Shown: positions 35,432 through 43,449 of the stretch, one piece after another | How positions within the stretch are numbered: position 1 is the stretch's first letter | Layout of the letters: every line of letters starts with the position of its first letter | Assembly: GCF_000473205.1 (NCBI RefSeq) | Contig: NZ_KI421507.1 | Location: 2,069,706-2,133,705 of the forward strand | Length of the DNA stretch: 64,000 bases | Source: Pseudophaeobacter arcticus DSM 23566 | GTDB lineage: Bacteria > Pseudomonadota > Alphaproteobacteria > Rhodobacterales > Rhodobacteraceae | Direction of reading: 5' to 3' | Notes under the pieces: model-generated | What the model was told of the DNA's origin: nothing | Databases searched by the model: none | The model's input: the letters and a program-made list of their open reading frames with translations, nothing else | Made by a program: the position numbers and the translations under genes

Positions 35432-36235
35432 ATGAATATTTTGAACAGAATTTTCTACAAAAAAAGAAAGTTTTACGACGACGATTTTGACTGGGAAAGC
35501 TACACAGCGGATTCCTATAAACGCCGTTTGATTGGCGACGTTGAAAAAGATCACGACGTCATTGCCAAGTCCACCGAGCTGAGTTTCGACCCGGAAACTG
35601 GCCATGTGATCAAACAGGGCCGCTCGCTGCATCCCAACCAGCATTTGATCTACGAAGTCATTGGCCAACTGCAACCCGCTTCGGTTCACGAAGTCGGCTG
35701 CGGTGCGGCTGACCATCTGGGCAATGCTGTCGCGTTTTATCCCAACACCCAGTTTTCTGGCAGTGACCGTGGTGCCACGCAACTTGACCTTGCGCGCAGC
35801 CGTCACCCCGAGCTGAAAGACCGTCTGAAGCTGCAGGACATCACCATGCCGTTTTCTCGCCAATGGCCGAAATCGGATCTGATCTACAGCCAGGCTGTCC
35901 TGATGCATATCCATACTGCAGTCAGTCACTTTGTGGCCCTCTGCAACATGGTCAATATGGCCAACAACTACGTTTTGCTGATGGAGAACTATCAGTGCCA
36001 CAATTTTGTTCAGGACATTATTGGGCTGCGTGACGGGGGGCATCTGGCCTGGGATGAAACCCATATCTATCGGTTTGATGGATCAACCGGCGCCCGGGCG
36101 ATCCTGTTGTCGAGAACCCCACTGGACTATGAAGAACTGACCAGTGACGCGCAAATCCGTGCAGGTCTTGACCCGTCGCGTCGGCGTCTGAACCGCGCTG
36201 CCGAAGACAGCTCCAGGGCAACGTTCGGATACTAA
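35432..36235 (+). CDS. Class I SAM-dependent methyltransferase-like protein
   Basis: 267 residues. The basic, Asp/Tyr-rich N-terminus (NRIFYKKRKFYDDDFDWES) precedes a methyltransferase core: motif I VHEVGCGAADHLG, acidic motif II FSGSDRGATQLDLAR, and DLIYSQAVLMHIH as motif IV. Substrate unknown; similar proteins occur with surface polysaccharide genes, but none are adjacent. ATG 35432 has CAAGGAG upstream; the longer frame from 35246 is unlikely. Confidence 0.75.
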   Translation: MNILNRIFYKKRKFYDDDFDWESYTADSYKRRLIGDVEKDHDVIAKSTELSFDPETGHVIKQGRSLHPNQHLIYEVIGQLQPASVHEVGCGAADHLGNAVAFYPNTQFSGSDRGATQLDLARSRHPELKDRLKLQDITMPFSRQWPKSDLIYSQAVLMHIHTAVSHFVALCNMVNMANNYVLLMENYQCHNFVQDIIGLRDGGHLAWDETHIYRFDGSTGARAILLSRTPLDYEELTSDAQIRAGLDPSRRRLNRAAEDSSRATFGY

Positions 36236-36264
36236 AGTCGCAAGACTTGCAAAGATGCAGATAT

Positions 36265-36293
36265 GCGGCGGTTCTCAACTCGGAAACCGCCGC
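36265..36293 (+). terminator. Terminator-like hairpin after methyltransferase
   Basis: GCGGCGGTT and AACCGCCGC form a perfect 9-bp stem with an 11-nt loop, 29 bases after the stop codon, followed by TTAACTA. Confidence 0.55.
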
Positions 36294-36418
36294 TTAACTA
36301 CGCCTTCCCCAGGCCTCTTCTCCTAATTGCGCTGATCGGCTATTACCCGGCCTGATTGCTCAGCCTGTTGGCTTTCGCATTCCAAAACAACAATCGGATC
36401 TGCGAGACCCAAGACCTA

Positions 36419-36474
36419 TTCTGCCTGTCCCGTTCTGCCTGTCCCGTTCTGCCTGTCCCGTTCTGCCTGCCCCG
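36419..36474. repeat. 14-bp tandem array C (four units)
   Basis: TTCTGCCTGTCCCG occurs four times head to tail, with one change (T to C) in the last unit. Same period as arrays A and B in this window. Intergenic, non-coding. Confidence 0.95.
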
Positions 36475-36900
36475 CGCGAACCGGGGCTGATTTTGCAACG
36501 CCCAGACAAGCCGCATCCTGCGCGACCGGGACCCACCTTCCGTTCGAAATACGGTTTCGCAAGCGCCATACCATAGGTGGTTGGTTCCACCGGTAGCATC
36601 CCACCCCACGGGTGCAGTTTCTGTCAGATGAGGACCGGAGACCATCCCCCCTCGAATTGGGTCTCCTGCTACTTCTCAACCGGCCCTTCGGTGCTTGCCC
36701 TGATACTGGGTTTTCAATTTGGTCATAAAAAACAGTCACTTCTTCGGCACAAAACCGCCGTAAGCAGCCGCTTATGCGGCCCGCCCTAAACTTGTTGCCA
36801 CTAGAGGCGGCCGCTCCACGCGCCAAAATGACCGTGAGCGACAACACGAGTTGCCGCCTTGTCCAGCCGAAGATCCGGCAGAAACGTAAGGAATACTCAA

Positions 36901-37152
36901 ATGCGCAAATTTACCCTGCTTGCCCTGCTTGCCATCGCCTCTCCCGCCCTTGCCGATAGCATCACAAAAGACAGTGTGCTTGGCACCAACATGGAAGAGG
37001 TACAGGCCTCGCTGACTGCGATGGGCTATGACGTCCGCAAAGCTGAGATGGAAGACGGACAAATCGAAGTCTACTTCGTGCGCGACGGTCAAATGGGAGA
37101 GGTCTATGTGAATCCCCAGACCGGCGCAGTCATTAAGCTAAAGACGAAGTGA
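36901..37152 (+). CDS. Small secreted PepSY-domain protein
   Basis: 83 residues with a signal peptide (FTLLALLAIASPALA) and one PepSY-type domain (VQASLTAMGYDVRKAEMEDGQ, then GEVYVNPQTGAVI). PepSY domains act in the periplasm as regulators or binding modules. AGGAA lies 8 bases before the ATG. First gene of an operon with a b-type cytochrome, where PepSY proteins are often found. Confidence 0.85.
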   Translation: MRKFTLLALLAIASPALADSITKDSVLGTNMEEVQASLTAMGYDVRKAEMEDGQIEVYFVRDGQMGEVYVNPQTGAVIKLKTK

Positions 37153-37159
37153 TCGCATT

Positions 37160-37753
37160 ATGGCTCTCATGTCCAAACAGAACAGCGGGCGCACAGGCGC
37201 CCGCGACAGAACAGGTGCCCGCGATATCCTGGTCTGGGACCCGCTGGTCCGGTTAATACATTGGTCGCTTGCCCTGACCATTCTTCTCAATGGCGCACTG
37301 GTGGAGGAGGAAAGCAAAGTTCACGAATGGATCGGCTACATCGCGCTTGGGTTGGTTGGTATTCGTCTGGTCTGGGCTTTGATCGGCCCGAAACACGCGC
37401 GGTTTTCGGCCTTCCCACCAAGCCCAGGCCGGGCAATCCGATACCTCCGAGACGTCCTTTCTGGCGACCGGACTGTGCACCTGTCGCACAATCCACTTGG
37501 GGCTCTTATGGTCTACAACATCTGGATCTCGGTCATAGTCATCGGCAGTACGGGCTACATGATGACCACGATCTCCTTCTTCGGTGTCGATTGGGTCGAG
37601 GAACTGCATGAGGTTGCTTTTGGCTGGCTGCTGTTCTCGGTTGCGCTGCATGTGGCCGGTGTGGCGTTTGACAGCTGGCGCTCCGGTGTCAATCTGGTCC
37701 GTTCCATGGTAAGCGGGCGCAAAGCCATTCCGAAAGGACGCGAGATAGAATGA
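37160..37753 (+). CDS. Cytochrome b561-type membrane protein
   Basis: 197 residues with four hydrophobic segments and His residues positioned for heme: LVRLIHWSLALTILL, VHEWIGYIALGLVGIRLVW and VALHVAGVAFDSW. Family members pass electrons across the inner membrane to a partner. A basic N-terminus is repeated (RTGARD twice). It starts 8 bp after the PepSY stop and overlaps the next gene by 4 bp (ATGA). Confidence 0.86.
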   Translation: MALMSKQNSGRTGARDRTGARDILVWDPLVRLIHWSLALTILLNGALVEEESKVHEWIGYIALGLVGIRLVWALIGPKHARFSAFPPSPGRAIRYLRDVLSGDRTVHLSHNPLGALMVYNIWISVIVIGSTGYMMTTISFFGVDWVEELHEVAFGWLLFSVALHVAGVAFDSWRSGVNLVRSMVSGRKAIPKGREIE

Positions 37754-38352
37754 GGCAAACGCTGAGGCCCACAAAAACCAGGGAAAGGCGCGCAACGGTT
37801 GTTGCGGGCCTTATCCTTTTACAGGCCATGTGCGCGCTGTTCTTCATCGGCGATGTGGTCAAAGACTTTCGCGAGGACGGGCAGTTTGACAATCCACATC
37901 TGATCCTGGAATCTGTGGCTGCGGCATCCCTTATTGCTGGCGTCATCTTTCTCATGTTTGAACTGCGCGGCCTGCTGGCTCGCATGTCGGAAATGCAGCG
38001 CGGGCTTGATATTGCCCGTGGCCATCTGGCTGAGATCATTGATGCCTTCTTTGCCGAATGGAAGCTGACAGCCGCGGAACGGGACGTCGCCATCATGATG
38101 CTCAAAGGGGTGGACAACGACACCATCGCACGCGTCAGGAAAACCGCACCAGGAACGGTACGGGCACAGGCCACACGCATCTATTCAAAATCGACGACAG
38201 ACGGGCGGGCGCAGTTCATCAGCCTCTTTATGGAAGAGTTGTTGTCAGGCGACATTGCACCCGATGAAAATGTCGCTCCGGAAAGTTCAGAAAATCCCAA
38301 CAAAAAGACCGCGGGATCGCCAAAGCAATCCTCTGCAAAGGAACTCACATGA
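37750..38352 (+). CDS. Membrane-anchored LuxR-type HTH regulator
   Basis: 200 residues. Two transmembrane segments (VVAGLILLQAMCALFFIGDVV and ESVAAASLIAGVIFLMFEL) are followed by a helical linker (EMQRGLDIARGHLAEIIDAFF) and a LuxR-type DNA-binding domain (LTAAERDVAIMMLKGVDNDTIARVR), with no receiver domain. It may sense a membrane or redox signal and regulate this operon directly; inferred. Overlaps both neighbours by 4 bp. Confidence 0.8.
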   Translation: MRQTLRPTKTRERRATVVAGLILLQAMCALFFIGDVVKDFREDGQFDNPHLILESVAAASLIAGVIFLMFELRGLLARMSEMQRGLDIARGHLAEIIDAFFAEWKLTAAERDVAIMMLKGVDNDTIARVRKTAPGTVRAQATRIYSKSTTDGRAQFISLFMEELLSGDIAPDENVAPESSENPNKKTAGSPKQSSAKELT

Positions 38353-39053
38353 ATGACGTAAGCGCCCACCCGGATGACCCCCACTACATCAACCGAAGCG
38401 GCTGGCTGCGGGCTGCGGTGCTTGGTGCCAACGACGGCATCGTTTCGGTGTCTTCGCTTGTTGTCGGCGTGGCGGCCGCAAACCCGGCCCCCTCGGCGGT
38501 ACTGATCGCGGGTGTTGCAGGGCTCGTCGCCGGAGCGATGTCAATGGCAGCAGGCGAGTATGTTTCTGTTTCCTCGCAGTCTGATACAGAACGTGCGGAC
38601 ATCGAACGCGAGAGAATAGCATTGGTCGATATGCCCGAGGAAGAGCTCGCGGAGCTGGTCGAGATCTACAAAGAACGCGGGTTGAGTGCGCAAACCGCCG
38701 AGGCCGTCGCAAGAGAGTTGACAGAAAAGGACGCGCTGGGGGCACATATCCGCGACGAACTGGGCCTGTCGGAAATCCACACCGCAAACCCGCTTCAAGC
38801 AGCGCTGACCTCCGGAGCGACCTTCAGTGTCGCCGCCGCCGTCCCCGTCCTTGCCGCGTTTTTGGCACCGCCCTCAGCAATTATCTCAACAGTGCTGATC
38901 GTCACGGTCATCGCTCTGGCTGTTCTGGGCATGTTGGGAGCCAAGGCAGGTGCGGCCCCAGTGTTACCCGCAACCACCCGGGTGGTTGTGTGGGGCGTTT
39001 TTGCAATGGCGGTGACCGCCTTTGTGGGGTGGCTGTTCGGAGTGAGCGTCTAG
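38349..39053 (+). CDS. VIT1/CCC1-family metal transporter
   Basis: 234 residues. N-terminal YINRSGWLRAAVLGANDGIVSVSSLVVGVA and the MSMAAGEYVSVSSQSDTE segment are the VIT/CCC1 signature, with a Glu-rich cytoplasmic loop (EEELAELVEIYKERG) and three C-terminal membrane segments. The family moves Fe2+ or Mn2+ out of the cytosol. Last gene of the PepSY/cytochrome/LuxR operon, suggesting metal handling tied to redox state. Confidence 0.9.
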   Translation: MNDVSAHPDDPHYINRSGWLRAAVLGANDGIVSVSSLVVGVAAANPAPSAVLIAGVAGLVAGAMSMAAGEYVSVSSQSDTERADIERERIALVDMPEEELAELVEIYKERGLSAQTAEAVARELTEKDALGAHIRDELGLSEIHTANPLQAALTSGATFSVAAAVPVLAAFLAPPSAIISTVLIVTVIALAVLGMLGAKAGAAPVLPATTRVVVWGVFAMAVTAFVGWLFGVSV

Positions 39054-39844
39054 CCCCTATCCTTGCTGCCGGCCATCAGAAACTGGATTGGGGGCCGCCG
39101 CCTCGCCGCCAATTCCCCCCCCGATCGCCGGAGGTTGAAAGGAAGACCATTGGCACAAACCAAGCACCGAGCGCGCGCAAGATTTACGCTGAAATCAACG
39201 GGGAGCCTGCACGCCCCAGTGTCACGCCCTGCATTTTCCCTCGCGCAGCTCGACAAACCTTATGGCGCTTCAAGCGGCGGTCATGGTGCGGGCCAAAGTG
39301 GGGACCAAAACGCATAAAATCAAAAAATATTCAATGTTTTCATAGCGTATTTGGTGCGGGCGGTGAGACTCTCAATGGTATGACAAATCAATAACTTAAC
39401 CCCATCAAAGAGTAAAATATGCGTAACACCTCACCTTTTACGTAAAGCCCCTCCACCACAGCTCCCGATCCACAATCAAATGATTTCCATTTATTTTCAA
39501 CGCAGTTTGAAGATTAGGCATACATGGTTTGGAGTAAAAATCACGGGTATGGGCGACTTCAAAATCGCCCCTGCCCCGACCTTTCTGCCCGTATCGACCA
39601 GACCCGCAGCGGGGTCGCGCCCTTGGAGCTGTCGGTCTAGCTAAGCTGTGCTGACCGGCGGCAACCAGTCCGAAGCGAACGTAATCAATTAGATGCAGCG
39701 GTAGCCACAAATCACAAAGCCAGGTCAGCACTATCAGAAGTTCTTGAACCTGGCGACAAAGGATAAGGAGCGAGAACCACACTTGCTCGTTCAATCTCTG
39801 TCCTCTAGTTTCAACCCATATCCCTCAGAGAGGACATTTTCGAA
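39054..39844. other. 791-bp intergenic region with base-composition change
   Basis: No supported gene. Composition becomes AT-richer from about 39300 on. It contains a tRNA 3'-end-like sequence (39352-39371). A short frame just before it ends in VRAKVGTKTHKIKKYSMFS and could be a remnant of an integrase tail, but this is weak. GAGG lies 14 bases before the next gene's ATG. Confidence 0.5.
39352..39371 (-). other. tRNA-Leu 3'-end-like sequence, candidate attachment site
   Basis: Read on the minus strand it is GAGTCTCACCGCCCGCACCA, which looks like a tRNA T-arm end, acceptor strand and CCA, as in GC-rich alphaproteobacterial tRNA-Leu. No tRNA body precedes it. A lone tRNA 3' end is what an element integrating into a tRNA gene leaves at one border. 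The orientation predicts the element extends to the right and the intact tRNA lies beyond its far end. Confidence 0.5.
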
Positions 39845-40036
39845 ATGCCCAACGAAGATATTTTGACCGTGAAAGAGCTCGCTGAGTATCTCAAAATCGC
39901 TGAGAAAACGGCCTATCGGTTCGCATCTGAGGGGAAGGTTCCCGGTTTCAAGGTGGGAAGCGCATGGCGGTTTCGGAAAAGCGAGATCGACCGCTGGATT
40001 GCCGAGCAAGAACAAAAACAAGAAGGGGAGCAATAA
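39845..40036 (+). CDS. Small excisionase-like helix-turn-helix protein
   Basis: 63 residues forming one MerR/excisionase-type winged HTH ([33 protein letters not shown] and [12 protein letters not shown]) with a Gln/Glu-rich tail. Its TAA overlaps the next gene's ATG by one base (TAATG), so they are co-translated. It may autoregulate the restriction operon; a true excisionase role is less likely given this coupling. Confidence 0.85.
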   Translation: MPNEDILTVKELAEYLKIAEKTAYRFASEGKVPGFKVGSAWRFRKSEIDRWIAEQEQKQEGEQ

Positions 40037-42225
40037 TGACAGGTCAGCAACAAGCTGAGGCTTTGCGCCGGGAAATCTGGCAAATCGCAAATAGAGTGCG
40101 GGGTGCGGTCGATGGCTGGGACTTCAAGCAGTTCGTCTTGGGCGCGTTGTTCTATCGCTTCATCAGCGAGAACTTCACAAACTACATCGAAGGTGGTGAC
40201 GACAGCATCGATTATGCTGGCATGTCGGACGCTGACATCCCCGATGAGGCCAAAGTCGATGCGATCAAGACCAAGGGCTACTTTATCTATCCCAGTCAGC
40301 TCTTTCAAAATGTGGCCAAGACCGCGAGCAAAAACGACAGCCTGAACACCGACTTGGCAGAAGTCTTTTCGGCGATCGAGGCTTCAGCGAGTGGCTACCC
40401 GTCCGAAGACGACATCATTGGCCTCTTTGCTGACTTCGACACCACCAGCAACCGCCTTGGTAACACGGTTAAGCAAAAGAACGAGCGTCTGGCGGAAGTC
40501 CTCAAGGGCGTAGAAAGTGTAACGTTGAACTTCGACGAGAACGAAGGCGATCTGTTTGGCGACGCCTACGAGTTCCTGATCTCAAACTATGCGGCCAATG
40601 CGGGCAAGTCAGGTGGCGAGTTCTTCACACCAACCCATGTGTCCAAACTGATCGCGAAACTGGCCTTGCACAAACAAACCAGCGTCAACAAGATCTACGA
40701 TCCGGCGGCGGGGTCCGGCTCGCTGCTTTTGCAGGCTAAGGATGAGTTCGACAAACACATCATCGAAGACGGTTTCTTCGGGCAGGAGATCAACTACACC
40801 ACTTACAACCTCGCCCGCATGAACATGTTCTTGCACAACATCAACTACGACAAGTTCAACATTCAGCACGGCAACACGTTGATGGAGCCGCACTTTGGCG
40901 ATGACAAGCCTTTTGATGCCATCGTGTCGAACCCGCCCTATTCGGTGAAATGGAAGGGTTCAGACGATCCAACCCTGATCAATGATGAGCGTTTCGCCCC
41001 CGCAGGTGTACTGGCCCCGAAGTCGAAGGCGGATTTTGCCTTTGTCCTTCATGCGCTGCACTACCTGTCGGCCAAGGGGCGGGCTGCGATCGTTTGCTTC
41101 CCCGGTATCTTCTACCGTGGCGGCGCGGAGCAGAAGATCCGCAAGTATCTGGTCGACAACAACTTCGTTGAAACGGTGATTGCCCTCGCGCCGAACCTGT
41201 TTTTCGGCACGACCATTGCCGTAACGATTTTAGTACTGGCCAAGAACAAGACCGACACCGCAATACAGTTCATCGATGCAACGGGTGAGGCGTTCTTCCG
41301 CAAGGGCACGAATATCAACATCATGGAAGACCGGCACATTGCCGAGATCATGAAGATGTTCGACAACAAAGAAAACGTGCCTCACGTGGCCGAAACCGTT
41401 CCCTACGACACGATTGTCGAGAAAGACTACAACCTGTCGGTCAGTGCCTATGTCGAGCCAAAGGATACTCGCGAAGTCGTCCACATTGCCAAGCTGACTG
41501 CCGATCTAGAAGCTACTGTCGCCAAGATCGACCAGCTGCGTGCAGACACCGGCGTCATTGTCGCGGAGATCGAGCACTTCCGGGATCATTTATTGGATTA
41601 TGAAGGCAAAAACGTTGAGTACTTACCCATGGGTGATGAGCGGGTGGGAACCTTCACGCGTGGCGGCGGGCTCCAAAAGAAAGACTTCGTCGAGTCTGGA
41701 GTAGGTTGCATTCACTACGGTCAGATTTACACCCACTACGGGACATATGCCCGTACAACCAAAAGCTTTGTTTCAGAGGAGTTTGCCAAGAAAGCTCGCA
41801 TGGCAAAGCCAGGCGACTTGGTGATTGCGACAACGAGCGAGAACGATGACGACGTTTGCAAGGCGGTCGCTTGGCTCGGTGATGAGGAAATCGCCGTCAG
41901 TAGCGACGCATGCTTTTATTCGCACAAATTAAATCCACTGTTTGTCGCCTATTTTTTCCAAACTGAGCAGTTTCAAAGGCAAAAACGCATACACATTACA
42001 GGTGCAAAAGTGAGGCGCGTCAACGCCGATAGTCTGGCCAAAATCTTGATCCCTGTTCCCTCTGCCGACGACCAAGAGCACGTCGTCAACATCCTCGGAA
42101 AGTTCGAGGCGCTAACCATGTCGCTCGGCGACGGCCTGCCACGTGAAATCAAGTTGCGTCAGCAGCAATATGGATACTACCGCGACTTGCTCTTGAGCTT
42201 TCCCAAATCCGTCGGAGCTGCATAG
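40036..42225 (+). CDS. hsdM: Type I modification subunit fused to a single recognition domain (HsdM-half HsdS)
   Basis: 729 residues. The N-terminal ~500 match HsdM: helical domain ([26 protein letters not shown]), SAM motif I DPAAGSGS (from Asp222) and catalytic NPPY (Asn299-Tyr302), an N6-adenine methyltransferase. After a helical linker ([21 protein letters not shown]) the protein continues with one target-recognition domain (~540-690: [20 protein letters not shown]) and one conserved HsdS-type helix ending [11 protein letters not shown]. Classical HsdS has two such halves. One half per polypeptide implies a dimer and a symmetric split target. Stop and next ATG abut. Confidence 0.9.
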   Translation: MTGQQQAEALRREIWQIANRVRGAVDGWDFKQFVLGALFYRFISENFTNYIEGGDDSIDYAGMSDADIPDEAKVDAIKTKGYFIYPSQLFQNVAKTASKNDSLNTDLAEVFSAIEASASGYPSEDDIIGLFADFDTTSNRLGNTVKQKNERLAEVLKGVESVTLNFDENEGDLFGDAYEFLISNYAANAGKSGGEFFTPTHVSKLIAKLALHKQTSVNKIYDPAAGSGSLLLQAKDEFDKHIIEDGFFGQEINYTTYNLARMNMFLHNINYDKFNIQHGNTLMEPHFGDDKPFDAIVSNPPYSVKWKGSDDPTLINDERFAPAGVLAPKSKADFAFVLHALHYLSAKGRAAIVCFPGIFYRGGAEQKIRKYLVDNNFVETVIALAPNLFFGTTIAVTILVLAKNKTDTAIQFIDATGEAFFRKGTNINIMEDRHIAEIMKMFDNKENVPHVAETVPYDTIVEKDYNLSVSAYVEPKDTREVVHIAKLTADLEATVAKIDQLRADTGVIVAEIEHFRDHLLDYEGKNVEYLPMGDERVGTFTRGGGLQKKDFVESGVGCIHYGQIYTHYGTYARTTKSFVSEEFAKKARMAKPGDLVIATTSENDDDVCKAVAWLGDEEIAVSSDACFYSHKLNPLFVAYFFQTEQFQRQKRIHITGAKVRRVNADSLAKILIPVPSADDQEHVVNILGKFEALTMSLGDGLPREIKLRQQQYGYYRDLLLSFPKSVGAA

Positions 42226-43449
42226 ATGGCAGAGCTGAACGAAGCTCCAGAACCACAAGAAGACAAGCTAAATGAAATCGCTCAAAAGCTCGTCGACGCT
42301 GACAAAAAAGTGCAGCTGGTCTATGCCTTCAACGGCACCGGAAAGACTCGGTTGTCTCGCGCGATTAAGGAGCATCCATCTCTTGCCCCTGAACAGGAAC
42401 AAGAGGTGGAGCTGACTCAGCGAAAGATCCTATATTACAGCGCATTTACTGAGGACCTATTCGTATGGGACAACGATACTGAAAATGACGAAGTCCGGAA
42501 ACTTAACATTCAGCCGAATGTTTTCACAGACTGGATTTTGAATTCTCAGGGTGATGAAAGGATCATCAAACACTTCCAGCGCTACACAGACGAGCGGTTA
42601 ACGCCTGAATTCCCGCCAAAGACCGAGCAAATCACAAACAGCGAGGGCAGACGGGAAAATATTACCACCTACCCTGAGGTTCACTTTTCCCTCAGGGGGG
42701 GCAGCGAGCTTAAACCGAATATCAAGATTTCAAAGGGTGAAGAGAGCAATTTTGTATGGAGTGTGTTTCTGTCATTGCTGGAAGAGGCGGTTGAAATCCT
42801 ATTGGATGACCAAGACGAAAGCGACCGTTTCAAAGAGCTTAAGTATGTCTTCATTGACGATCCGGTCAGCTCGCTAGATGAAAATCACCTGATCGAGCTG
42901 GCCGTGGATTTGGCGACTTTGATCAAATCAGCAAAAGATACCGGCCTGAAATTCATCATCACCACCCATAACCCGCTATTTTACAACGTTTTGCACAACG
43001 AACTATGCAATGACGACACTAGGTTGAGATGGCGGAACGCGCGAGCAAAAGCAGAAGCGTACTTATTGCAGAAGTATGAAGATGGGAGCTTTGATCTTTC
43101 GTCTCAAAACGATCGCCCATTCTCCTATCACTTGCACCTGCTTTCAGAGGTGCAATCTGCCATCGGAAGCGGGAGCGTAAAGAAGTATCACTTCGGGTTC
43201 CTGCGAAATGTCTTGGAAAAGACAGCAACTTTCCTGGGGCATAAAAAATGGGAGCAATTGCTGCCGGAAACCACTGAGGGAAGGGTTAGTTCGCTCGCGT
43301 GGCGGCATTTGAACTTGGCCAGTCATTCCGCCCATAGCGGCGAAGAAACCGGTGAACTGAGCGCAACAGACCGAGACGAACTGAACAACATAGTCCAGCA
43401 TATTATTGATCAGCACAAATTTAGAGATCTACGTCCCGATGACCAGTAA
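42226..43449 (+). CDS. PrrC-like ABC-type ATPase, candidate anticodon nuclease
   Basis: 407 residues. ABC-type ATPase elements are complete: Walker A FNGTGKT (35-41), signature-like [11 protein letters not shown] (~168), Walker [16 protein letters not shown] (~207) and H-loop ITTHNP (~245). The C-terminal ~135 residues (from about 270) have no obvious known motif but include [13 protein letters not shown]. Length, ATPase type and location between modification and restriction genes match E. coli PrrC, a tRNA-Lys anticodon nuclease kept silent by its type I enzyme. The nuclease active site is not confirmed by eye. Starts directly after hsdM and overlaps hsdR by 11 bp. Confidence 0.72.
   Translation: MAELNEAPEPQEDKLNEIAQKLVDADKKVQLVYAFNGTGKTRLSRAIKEHPSLAPEQEQEVELTQRKILYYSAFTEDLFVWDNDTENDEVRKLNIQPNVFTDWILNSQGDERIIKHFQRYTDERLTPEFPPKTEQITNSEGRRENITTYPEVHFSLRGGSELKPNIKISKGEESNFVWSVFLSLLEEAVEILLDDQDESDRFKELKYVFIDDPVSSLDENHLIELAVDLATLIKSAKDTGLKFIITTHNPLFYNVLHNELCNDDTRLRWRNARAKAEAYLLQKYEDGSFDLSSQNDRPFSYHLHLLSEVQSAIGSGSVKKYHFGFLRNVLEKTATFLGHKKWEQLLPETTEGRVSSLAWRHLNLASHSAHSGEETGELSATDRDELNNIVQHIIDQHKFRDLRPDDQ

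Larger units (their letters stand above)
36236..36900. other. 665-bp intergenic region before the PepSY operon
   Basis: No supported gene on either strand. It holds a terminator-like hairpin (36265-36293), the 14-bp array C (36419-36474) and, before 36901, the presumed promoter of the PepSY operon. The minus frame 36416-36847 runs through the array and is low-complexity, so I do not call it. Confidence 0.55.

Noticed and set aside
18402..36474. Tandem arrays considered as CRISPR
   Set aside because: Units are 14 bp, contiguous and without unique spacers, and no cas genes are present.
36416..36847. 143-codon minus-strand frame over array C
   Set aside because: Half of it is the 14-bp repeat read in rotating phase (RTGQAERDRQNG), with no ribosome site or domain.
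39240..39345. Integrase C-terminus remnant left of the tRNA-like sequence
   Set aside because: Only about 25 residues read plausibly (AAVMVRAKVGTKTHKIKKY) and no catalytic Tyr context is visible; kept as a note in the intergenic entry only.
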